From positions 1-14,559 of the forward strand of contig UQXM01000029.1 of assembly GCA_900545035.1 (NCBI GenBank): DNA of 14,559 nucleotides, written 5' to 3'. Below, one piece after another: positions 6,285 through 13,975 of this stretch; within the stretch, counting starts at the first letter, position 1; each line of letters begins with the position of its first letter. Under the pieces are notes generated by a model that had not been told where the DNA came from, made no database searches, and saw only the letters and a list, made by a program, of their open reading frames with translations. The DNA comes from an uncultured Fusobacterium sp. (GTDB taxonomy: Bacteria > Fusobacteriota > Fusobacteriia > Fusobacteriales > Fusobacteriaceae). A program made the position numbers and the translations under genes.

Positions 6285-9200
6285 TTAAAAATCAAATTTT
6301 TTTTCAAACTTTAATTCTATATAGTAATTCATATCACGGTCTTTCGTTTCTAAATTTTCTCTCAGTTTCTGTGCACCAACTCCCCATGAAATATTTTTGT
6401 TTATTCTGTTGTATACATTTATATCGTAATCGGCAACTCCGTAATTAGCGCCGTTATTACTGCTGCTGTCATTATTTTCAGTATCTCCCATAAAGTTTAC
6501 TTTTACTTTCCAGAACAATTTATCTTTATAAATCGGACTTTCAGCTTCCACATATGCCCCCAGTGTCATTGAAGACTCCTGCTGCATATCTGTTTTTTTC
6601 TCCTCGGCAAGTATACTTGACCTTACATTCAAATTTGAAAATCCTGCCGCTCTCAATACTCCCACAATAGGATTGATTATAATATCAGAAATCTGTCCTC
6701 CGATAATATTTGTCAAAAGTATTGAAACATTGCTTCCGTTTTCTCCCTGTCCTTCTCCGTTCAATACACTGTCTAAACTGTTTACAGATACTTCATTTCC
6801 GCTTTTTACCGTAAATGTCAGACTTCTTGCCGGTCCGCTCAGAGATATTTCCAAATTCTTATTGTTTATTATAGAACTTGTTGTAAAAACAATATCAGGA
6901 TTTAAATCCGGAATATATTCATTTCTGTTATTGAATAAAATTAATGCTCTGTCAATTGTAAATTTGTTTCCATTAAGAGAAAACTCACCATCTTTGATGT
7001 TAGTTTCACCCAAAAAGTTTAATCTTCCCAAATTTCCTGACAATCTTCCTTGTCCCAAAACTGTTCCTTTCAGATTTGTAAAGAAATTGGTAGCTCTTTT
7101 TACATCTATTTCTATTCCTTTGTCAATATTAAATCTTACATTTACTTTCAGTCCTGACACTGTATCGTTTTCCAAAACAGCTCCTCTTGTACTGCTGCCT
7201 TTCAACACCATTCCCTGAGTTTTATTTCTTGCAAGGAAATTTTTGATAAAGTTCTTGACAATGGTTACAAGTCCAAAATCTTCATTTATTATTTTTTCTA
7301 TTTTTCCTTCGTTTATGGTAAGATTTCCAAATATCGCATTTCTTCTGAAATTTAAATTTGTATCAAAATTAAGACTGAAATAATCTCCATAGGAATAATT
7401 TACATTTTTTCCCTCCAATGAAAGATTATAGTCTATTCTGCCAAAATTTTCATCAAGCAGCTGTCTTACAGCTTTTGAAGCTTCCAAATATCCTCCGATA
7501 TTTATTGTTCCCTCATTTAAAACTCCTTTGAATTTTTTTATTTTCAAATATCCTTTTTCAAGAACGATATCTCCGTTAAGATTTTTTAAATCCAATCCAT
7601 ATTTTTTTGCAGACAGATTAAAGTTATTCAAAAGAATTTCTCCGTCAGGAACTATATCGGATATAACAAGATTTATTTTTCCCTTTCCGGAAATACTGTC
7701 AATCCCGTATTCCTCTGCAAAAATTGTAAGGAATTTTAAATCTATATCAGACGAATGCACATTAAATTTATATTTTCCGTCAGACATATTATATGTACCG
7801 TCTGCTTTAAGTATATTATTTATATATCCTGCTGTAAATTTATTAAGAGATATTTTTTCTTTATCTCCTGACACATCAAATCCTATATTATCTATTGTAA
7901 CATCTTTGTATATTACTTTTCCACTTGAACCTGTTATTTTAAAATTATAATTTTCTGCTGTTCCCTCTGCTTTCCCCTCAATATCTATTGAACCGTCAAC
8001 ATTTTCTTTATTGAGAAGTTCTTTGATAGGAACTTTCTGTTTTGGAACTGCAAAATTTATACTTTTATCTTTAAGATTTATATCTCCCTGTACTGTTACA
8101 ACTTTTTCATCTTCATCAGATAAAATATCAATACTCTTGAAATTTACACTTTCGTTGTTGTAATTTCCCTCAAAAAGCACATTCGGGATTTTACTTCCCT
8201 TGTAATAAAATTCATTTACAGAGCCTTTAAAATCTCCTTGTATTTTATTGTCCTGTATTATTCCTCGGCTTATTCCAATTATTCTGAATTTTGCTCCCAG
8301 AACAAATTCACTCAGCAGGCTTTCAAAAATATCCAAAGTATAGCTTCCTGATTTTCTGTCAGGAAAATATTCAAAATTTAATCTGTTTTCATTTATTTTG
8401 AAATCCTGTGTATATACTTTATTTTTAAAATAATTTATATCTCCGCCGAAAGTAATTATCTTATCTTCTCCCAAATCTACAATACCGTTTTTTACAGTAA
8501 ATTTTCCTTTTAAATCATTGAGAGGTCCTGAAATGTTTCCGTCTATTTCTTCAATATTATAATCCACATCAGAAATTTTTACCACATCTCTGTTTATATC
8601 TCTTCCTTTAACGAAAATATCTGCTGCTGAATTAATTATACTGTACTTACCGCTTAAAGTCAAAAATTTATTGGCTGCATTCATTACCTCCAGTGTACCT
8701 TCTGAATACTTCGCACTTATTTTAAACCCGTTTATTTCATTTTCAGAATATTTAACATTTCCTATTTCTCCTTGGAATATAACAGATAAATCTTGTTCTT
8801 TCTCAAGAGTTACCACTCCTGAAATATTTGAAACCAGAAGATTTTGTGCTGTTGCTCCCACTGAAAATCTATCCAAAAGAAATTCTCCCTGAATATTATT
8901 TCTGTTTCCTTTTACATAGCCCTCCATACTTCCTGCTATGCTTCCACTGTAATCTTTAAGGTTTATATCTCTGGCTTTTATTTTAAAATTGTAATCTAAA
9001 TTTTTAATATCGGCAAAACCTTCTAAAATTCCTTTTACAGCATTTTTTTCATTAAGAAGCTTTGATTCCAGCTCCACTTTGTATCCGTCAGCTGATTTAA
9101 AATCTGTTTTCACTGTATACTGTTCAAGAGTAAAATCAATATATCCTTTCAGCTGTTCTATATGATTTTTTTGCAAATCGTAAATCATGCTAAAATTATT

Positions 9201-10637
9201 TTTTTGATTTAACAAAAGTTTTCCTGATTTAAAATTATATTTCCCTTTTAAATCTATTATATCTGAATCAAGTTTAAAATTAAGAGCATCTTTTTTTACA
9301 CTGAAAAGAAAGCTTAAATTTATTTTTGATAAAAACTCTTCATTTGGAGAACTTACATTGACAACTACTTTTCCCGTATCAGCTTTGTAATGCAGCCGTC
9401 CGTTTATTTCTCTCTCTATTGTCCTTCCTTCTTTATCAAGCCTTACATCTGCATGAACATTGTTTATTTTTACTGTCCCATTTTCATAAACAATCTGCCC
9501 TTTTATATCGGAAAAATCAATTACCTCTTTTTTAAATCCTTTCGTACTTAAAAAATTAACCTGTGCTTTAAAGTTATTCTTTACGGAAAGATTTATATTT
9601 ACATCATCAAAAAGAAAATTATCTATTTTTATGCCTGTATCTCTTAAAAGCTTATATTCTGAAATTTCATTAAAGAATACATTTTTTAAATCTATATTTA
9701 CATCTACACCTTTTCCTGCATTGTATTCAACAGAAAATTTTCCTTTTTTATCAAAAAAAAGATAATCTCCGTCTATGGCTATTTTTTCTCCCATAAATTT
9801 TAAATCAAGCTGTGCATTTTTTATAGGAGCATTCAAATCAACATATTTCAGATTTCCGTTTTCCAGTTTTCCCCAGCCGAGAAATCCTTTTTCATTTATT
9901 CTCAAATCCATATTAAACAGTCCGCTGACATCTTTAAGATCTCCGTTACTGTCGTATCCGTATTGAACAAGGGAATCTTCTGCCTGAATATTTTCAAGAA
10001 CTATTCTCATATCATAAGACATTTTTCTGTTGTCAAAAGAATAAGTATATTTTTCTTCTCCGTTGTTTCCCGAAAATTTTAAATCTACTTTATAGCCCTT
10101 GTTAAATTGTACATATCCGTCCACATTTTCCAGTTTTTTGGATATTTCACTGCTGTAAGATTTATCAACATATGTAAGTTCTGCATCATAAACATTTATT
10201 CTTTTTAATACAGGACTGCTTATACTTGTTTTCTTTTTTTCAGATTTTTCTTTCTCTTTTTTCCCTTCGCTGTTTCCTGTAAAAACAGTTACAAAATTTA
10301 TGTCGCTGTCTTTTCTCACAAAAACAACTTTAGGCTTATAAATATTTATCCTGTCTATTTTCCAGTTTTTATAATCTATAACAATCTTGGGAGAATCAGC
10401 TATCAAAAGTTTTTTATCATAAAGCTGTGAGTTTATAATCTCTATTCTTCCTTCTTTTACACTGCTGCCTTTTTGTATCTCCACTTTCTCTATTTTCATA
10501 GTTCCATGTGTAAAAGCTCTTATTCCCAAAGATACCAAAGCATTAAGCTGAAACAGTGCAAGATATGTTAAATAAATAATAATAAAAAGAGGAAGGATAA
10601 ATAATATTTTTTTATTGTTTCTAAAAATATTTTTCAT
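6285..10637 (-). CDS. tamB: TamB (DUF490) inner-membrane/periplasm-spanning protein
   Basis: 1450 residues. A single N-terminal membrane anchor (about 11-33, ILFILPLFIIIYLTYLALF) is followed by a very long beta-rich chain of repeating short strands, of the AsmA-like/TamB bridge type. A Lys/Glu/Ser-rich linker (about 121-140) interrupts the start. The conserved C-terminal DUF490 domain (about 1090-1450) includes GQGRLSGNLGRLNFLGETNI and a following FTIDRALILFNN (near 1220). It ends in the strand ELKFEKKFDF, a terminal Phe-X-Phe like that of other TamB proteins. TamB-family proteins form hydrophobic-groove bridges across the periplasm and act in lipid transport and in the assembly of some outer-membrane proteins. 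TamA is absent from the window, while bamA follows 18 bases downstream, so BamA is the likely outer-membrane partner (inference). The ATG is supported by GGAGGAGGGAG (10650-10640). The frame is unbroken. Confidence 0.94.
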   Translation of the reverse strand: MKNIFRNNKKILFILPLFIIIYLTYLALFQLNALVSLGIRAFTHGTMKIEKVEIQKGSSVKEGRIEIINSQLYDKKLLIADSPKIVIDYKNWKIDRINIYKPKVVFVRKDSDINFVTVFTGNSEGKKEKEKSEKKKTSISSPVLKRINVYDAELTYVDKSYSSEISKKLENVDGYVQFNKGYKVDLKFSGNNGEEKYTYSFDNRKMSYDMRIVLENIQAEDSLVQYGYDSNGDLKDVSGLFNMDLRINEKGFLGWGKLENGNLKYVDLNAPIKNAQLDLKFMGEKIAIDGDYLFFDKKGKFSVEYNAGKGVDVNIDLKNVFFNEISEYKLLRDTGIKIDNFLFDDVNINLSVKNNFKAQVNFLSTKGFKKEVIDFSDIKGQIVYENGTVKINNVHADVRLDKEGRTIEREINGRLHYKADTGKVVVNVSSPNEEFLSKINLSFLFSVKKDALNFKLDSDIIDLKGKYNFKSGKLLLNQKNNFSMIYDLQKNHIEQLKGYIDFTLEQYTVKTDFKSADGYKVELESKLLNEKNAVKGILEGFADIKNLDYNFKIKARDINLKDYSGSIAGSMEGYVKGNRNNIQGEFLLDRFSVGATAQNLLVSNISGVVTLEKEQDLSVIFQGEIGNVKYSENEINGFKISAKYSEGTLEVMNAANKFLTLSGKYSIINSAADIFVKGRDINRDVVKISDVDYNIEEIDGNISGPLNDLKGKFTVKNGIVDLGEDKIITFGGDINYFKNKVYTQDFKINENRLNFEYFPDRKSGSYTLDIFESLLSEFVLGAKFRIIGISRGIIQDNKIQGDFKGSVNEFYYKGSKIPNVLFEGNYNNESVNFKSIDILSDEDEKVVTVQGDINLKDKSINFAVPKQKVPIKELLNKENVDGSIDIEGKAEGTAENYNFKITGSSGKVIYKDVTIDNIGFDVSGDKEKISLNKFTAGYINNILKADGTYNMSDGKYKFNVHSSDIDLKFLTIFAEEYGIDSISGKGKINLVISDIVPDGEILLNNFNLSAKKYGLDLKNLNGDIVLEKGYLKIKKFKGVLNEGTINIGGYLEASKAVRQLLDENFGRIDYNLSLEGKNVNYSYGDYFSLNFDTNLNFRRNAIFGNLTINEGKIEKIINEDFGLVTIVKNFIKNFLARNKTQGMVLKGSSTRGAVLENDTVSGLKVNVRFNIDKGIEIDVKRATNFFTNLKGTVLGQGRLSGNLGRLNFLGETNIKDGEFSLNGNKFTIDRALILFNNRNEYIPDLNPDIVFTTSSIINNKNLEISLSGPARSLTFTVKSGNEVSVNSLDSVLNGEGQGENGSNVSILLTNIIGGQISDIIINPIVGVLRAAGFSNLNVRSSILAEEKKTDMQQESSMTLGAYVEAESPIYKDKLFWKVKVNFMGDTENNDSSSNNGANYGVADYDINVYNRINKNISWGVGAQKLRENLETKDRDMNYYIELKFEKKFDF

Positions 10638-10667
10638 TTCTCCCTCCTCCAGTCTGTATCTAAATTT

Positions 10668-11381
10668 TTATAATGGTTTTTTTAACGGAATACCTGTTCT
10701 TCTTGGGTATTTTTTATCTGTTTTAGCTTCTTTCACAATATCAACAATAATTCTTTTATCCTTGCTGAACGGAAGTTCCTCTTCATATATATCTGTGATT
10801 TTTGATTTAAGTATTTTAAGAGCTGATCCGCTTTCATTTTCTTCGTTTGTTCCCTCCATTTTCTGTGGAAGGAATCTCCCCTCCACTTTAAGAAATGGAA
10901 TTACATATTCAAGAATGGTATTAAGCTTTGATACTCCTCTGCAGAAACCTAAATCATAAGATTCTCTGTTTTCGTCGTTTATATATTCCTCTGCTCTTGC
11001 ATTTACAGGGTCTGCATTAGTTAGATTCAATTTTTCTTTAACTTGTCTTAAAAAATTTATTTTTTTTCCAACAGAATCTATTAATGTAAATTGAATGTCG
11101 GGATTACAGATTGCCAGAACCATTCCGGGAAATCCTGCCCCTGTTCCTATATCAAGAGCTTTTCCTGTATCTCTCTTCATATATTTCATAAGAAGAATTG
11201 AATCAAGAAAATGTTTTTCTATTATTCCTTCTCTGTCCCTTATAGCTGTAAGATTGGTATGTGAATTATATTCAATCAGAAGTTCCAAATATGCCATAAG
11301 TTTGTCTATCTTCTCTTCGTCTATTTCAACTCCGATTTTTTTTATTCCATCTCTCAAATAATCTCTCATTGTTTCTGCCAT
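10668..11381 (-). CDS. rsmG: 16S rRNA (guanine-527 N7) methyltransferase RsmG
   Basis: 237 residues, close to the length of Firmicute RsmG (GidB). It uses S-adenosylmethionine to methylate N7 of G527 in the 530 loop of 16S rRNA; loss of this gene is a known cause of low-level streptomycin resistance in other bacteria. An N-terminal helical region (1-60, with YNSHTNLTAI) precedes the SAM-binding LDIGTGAGFPG (76-86). Next come IDSVGKKINFL (101-111), the RAEE segment (129-132) and the family C-terminal signature KYPRRTGIPLKKPL (224-237). The usual SRAVA-type motif reads CRGVSKL (147-153). The ATG overlaps the mnmG stop by one base (TAATG), with AGAGGG just upstream, so it should be translationally coupled to mnmG. 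The gidA-gidB pairing is the widespread ancestral order. Confidence 0.97.
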   Translation of the reverse strand: MAETMRDYLRDGIKKIGVEIDEEKIDKLMAYLELLIEYNSHTNLTAIRDREGIIEKHFLDSILLMKYMKRDTGKALDIGTGAGFPGMVLAICNPDIQFTLIDSVGKKINFLRQVKEKLNLTNADPVNARAEEYINDENRESYDLGFCRGVSKLNTILEYVIPFLKVEGRFLPQKMEGTNEENESGSALKILKSKITDIYEEELPFSKDKRIIVDIVKEAKTDKKYPRRTGIPLKKPL

Positions 11382-13270
11382 TAATTCTGCCCTCTCATTT
11401 TTAAATATATAAGAAGTACCTGTATATCAGCAGGAGATACCCCCGAAATCCTTGAAGCCTGTCCTATATTTAAAGGTCTTATAAGTTTCAATTTATCTTT
11501 TGCTTCTTTTGGAATATTTTCAAGACTGTCATAATCCATATCAGCAGGAATTTTTTTCTCTTCAAGTCCTTTATGTCTTTCAATCATTCTAAGTGAACGC
11601 TCTATATATCCTGAATATTTTACCTGCACCTCTATTTGATATTCGATATCATCAATATAATTTCCAAGTTCAAAATTCTCAATAAGTTCACTTACATATT
11701 TTACATCTTGATAAGTTACTGCCGGTCTTCTTAAAAATTCAAAAAGAGTTATTCCGTTTTTTACAGGTTCTTCCCCATATTTTTCAAGAATTTCGTTTAC
11801 TCTTGGGTTGCTGCTTCCCACATGCTGCTTTTCAAGTTTTCCTATTATTTCTTTAACAATTTTTTCCTTATAAAGAACTTTGTCATACTCTTCTTTTGGA
11901 AGAAGCCCTATTTCATAACCTATTTTTGAAAGTCTTAAATCTGCGTTATCTTCTCTTAAAATAAGTCTGTATTCGCTTCTTGCCGTAAACATTCTGTAAG
12001 GCTCATTTGTCCCTTTTGAAACAATATCATCTATAAGAGTTCCTATATATGAATCTGCTCTGTCTAAAATAACAGGCTCTTTTCCCTGCACTTTTCTGGC
12101 AGCATTTATCCCTGCCATAATTCCTTGTGCCGCTGCTTCTTCATAACCTGATGTCCCGTTAATCTGTCCGGCTGTAAAAAGATTTTCTATTTTTTTATTT
12201 TCCATTGAATAGCTAAGTTCTTCTGTCAATACATAATCATACTCAATAGCATAAGCATATCTCATTATTTTTGCATTTTCAAGCCCCTCTATTGCATTCA
12301 GCATTTTATACTGAACATCACTTGGAAGAGATGAAGAAAATCCGCTGACATATACCTCATTAGTATCGTATCCCTCTTTTTCCAAGAAAAGATGATGTCT
12401 TTCTTTATCCGGATATCTGAAAATTTTATCCTCTATTGACGGACAATAACGAGGTCCTATTCCCTGAATGGTTCCGTTGAAAAGAGGCGAACGCTCTCTG
12501 TTGCTTCTTATAATTTCATGTACTGTTTTGTTTGTGTATAAAATATGGCAAGGTATCTGTACTCTCGTTTTTATCTCTTCGTCAGATGTTCTGTTTGAAA
12601 ATCTAAGAAGTTCTGTATCCCCCGGCTGTGCTTCTGTTTTAGAATAATCTATTGTTCTGGCATCTATTCTCGGAGGTGTTCCTGTCTTAAATCTTCCCAA
12701 TTTTATTCCCAGTTTTTCCAAAGAAAGAGGCAGCTCTTCAGAAGAAAGTTCTCCCATTCTTCCGCCGCTGAAATGAGTTTCTCCCACATGAATAAGTCCT
12801 CTCATAAAAGTTCCTGTAGCAATTACAACAGCTTTTGCTCTGTATTCCACTCCCTCTTTTGTTTTTACTCCCACAGCTTTATTTCCCTCTGTGATTATCT
12901 CTGTAACCATTCCCTGAATTACTTCAAGGTTTTCTGTATTTTCAAGAGTTTTTTTCATTTCTATATGATATTTTGCTTTATCTGCCTGTGCTCTTAAAGA
13001 TCTTACCGCAGGACCTTTTTTGGTATTAAGCACTCTTATCTGAATAAAAGTTTTGTCAATATTTCTTCCTATTTCTCCTCCAAGAGCATCTATTTCTCTT
13101 GCCAGATGTGATTTTGCCGGTCCTCCTATTGACGGATTGCATGAAAGGTATCCTATTTTATCAAGACTTATTGTAAATATTGCTGTTTTAAGTCCCATTC
13201 TTGCCGGAGCAAGTGCCGCTTCACATCCTGCATGTCCTGCTCCCACTACAATTATATCAAATTCCTGCAT
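11381..13270 (-). CDS. mnmG: tRNA uridine-5-carboxymethylaminomethyl modification enzyme MnmG (GidA)
   Basis: 629 residues, full length. With MnmE it builds the carboxymethylaminomethyl (or aminomethyl) group at C5 of the wobble uridine of several tRNAs, using FAD, NADH and methylene-tetrahydrofolate. The N-terminal FAD-binding motif is VVGAGHAGCEAALAPARMG (8-26), followed by YLSCNPSIGGPAKSHLAREI (41-60). Further family blocks are HFSGGRMGELS (166-176), GRFKTGTPPR (192-201) and AGQINGTSGYEEAAAQGIMA. Also present are FTARSEYRLILREDNADLRL and a helical C-terminus that binds MnmE and tRNA (GQASRISGVSPADIQVLLIY). The two cysteines considered important in E. coli have counterparts here (Cys44 and Cys276 in YCPSIEDK). 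The ribosome site AGGAGGG (13287-13281) overlaps the ktrA stop and lies about 10 bases from the ATG. mnmE is not in the window. Confidence 0.98.
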   Translation of the reverse strand: MQEFDIIVVGAGHAGCEAALAPARMGLKTAIFTISLDKIGYLSCNPSIGGPAKSHLAREIDALGGEIGRNIDKTFIQIRVLNTKKGPAVRSLRAQADKAKYHIEMKKTLENTENLEVIQGMVTEIITEGNKAVGVKTKEGVEYRAKAVVIATGTFMRGLIHVGETHFSGGRMGELSSEELPLSLEKLGIKLGRFKTGTPPRIDARTIDYSKTEAQPGDTELLRFSNRTSDEEIKTRVQIPCHILYTNKTVHEIIRSNRERSPLFNGTIQGIGPRYCPSIEDKIFRYPDKERHHLFLEKEGYDTNEVYVSGFSSSLPSDVQYKMLNAIEGLENAKIMRYAYAIEYDYVLTEELSYSMENKKIENLFTAGQINGTSGYEEAAAQGIMAGINAARKVQGKEPVILDRADSYIGTLIDDIVSKGTNEPYRMFTARSEYRLILREDNADLRLSKIGYEIGLLPKEEYDKVLYKEKIVKEIIGKLEKQHVGSSNPRVNEILEKYGEEPVKNGITLFEFLRRPAVTYQDVKYVSELIENFELGNYIDDIEYQIEVQVKYSGYIERSLRMIERHKGLEEKKIPADMDYDSLENIPKEAKDKLKLIRPLNIGQASRISGVSPADIQVLLIYLKMRGQN

Positions 13271-13285
13271 TGCCTTTGTTCCCTC

Positions 13286-13951
13286 CTAATCCTCTTTGAA
13301 CTCTTCTCTTAACTTGTTGGCAGTTTTTGAGTCTGTTGTTACTATAAGGATATCATTTTTTTCTATTACTGTGTTTGGAGCCGGATTTGGTATAAATTTA
13401 TCCAGCTCTCGTTTTATTCCCACTACATTGACATTATATTTTCTTCTGACATCTGCTTCAATCAATGTTTTTCCCCAAAGAATTTTTGGAGATTTAAGCT
13501 CCACAATCAAAAAGTTCTGTGAAAATCTCAAATGTTCAATCATGTTCGGCTCCATTGCCACAAGAGCAGCTCTTCTTCCCATATACTCTTCAGGATAAAT
13601 TACTTGATTTGCTCCTATTTTTTCCAAGAGCTTTCTGTGTTTTTTTGACGAAGCTTTAACTATCAGATTTTTTACTCCCAATTCTTTTAAATTAAGACAT
13701 ATCATCATACTCGGCTCAACAGCTCCTATACACACAAAAACTATATCAAAATTTGAAATTCCCAGTTTTTTTAACTGTGTGTCATCTGTTGCATCCATTA
13801 TAAGTCCATTTTCAAGATAATTTGAGTTTATAGCTTCCTGAACAATATAATCTTTTGAGTCTATGGCTACAACCTCTTCTCCGGCTTCATACAATGTTTT
13901 CGCAACATTTGTTCCGAAGCTTCCAAGCCCTATTACTAAATATTGTTTCAT
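13286..13951 (-). CDS. ktrA: Potassium uptake regulatory subunit KtrA (RCK domains)
   Basis: 221 residues, the size of KtrA rather than the double-length TrkA. It is the cytoplasmic ring subunit that gates the KtrB channel in response to nucleotides and, in some species, cyclic di-AMP. The N-terminal RCK_N Rossmann domain begins YLVIGLGSFGTNVAKTL, with the GxGxFG loop at 8-13, and an acidic Asp31 ends the second strand (VVAID), as in NAD- and ATP/ADP-binding RCK domains. VKASSKKHRKLLEKIGANQV (98-117) followed by IYPEEYMG is the KtrA crossover signature. The RCK_C (TrkA_C) domain is about residues 140-218, with NPAPNTVIEKNDILIV. The ATG is preceded by AAGGAG, 24 bases after the ktrB stop, and mnmG follows after 15 bases. 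Whether it binds c-di-AMP cannot be told from the sequence alone. Confidence 0.95.
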   Translation of the reverse strand: MKQYLVIGLGSFGTNVAKTLYEAGEEVVAIDSKDYIVQEAINSNYLENGLIMDATDDTQLKKLGISNFDIVFVCIGAVEPSMMICLNLKELGVKNLIVKASSKKHRKLLEKIGANQVIYPEEYMGRRAALVAMEPNMIEHLRFSQNFLIVELKSPKILWGKTLIEADVRRKYNVNVVGIKRELDKFIPNPAPNTVIEKNDILIVTTDSKTANKLREEFKED

Positions 13952-13975
13952 TTTCTCTCCTTACAAATTTATATA

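Noticed and set aside
6288..6400. Possible internal promoter for bamA in the 3' end of tamB
   Set aside because: Only AT-rich hexamers such as TATATA were seen, without a matched -35; not better than background in this composition.
6673..7218. 181-codon plus-strand open frame opposite tamB
   Set aside because: It lies wholly inside the well-supported tamB gene on the other strand; its product is low-complexity Pro/Ser/Phe-rich, as expected from antisense of AT-rich beta-strand coding, and has no recognisable domain.
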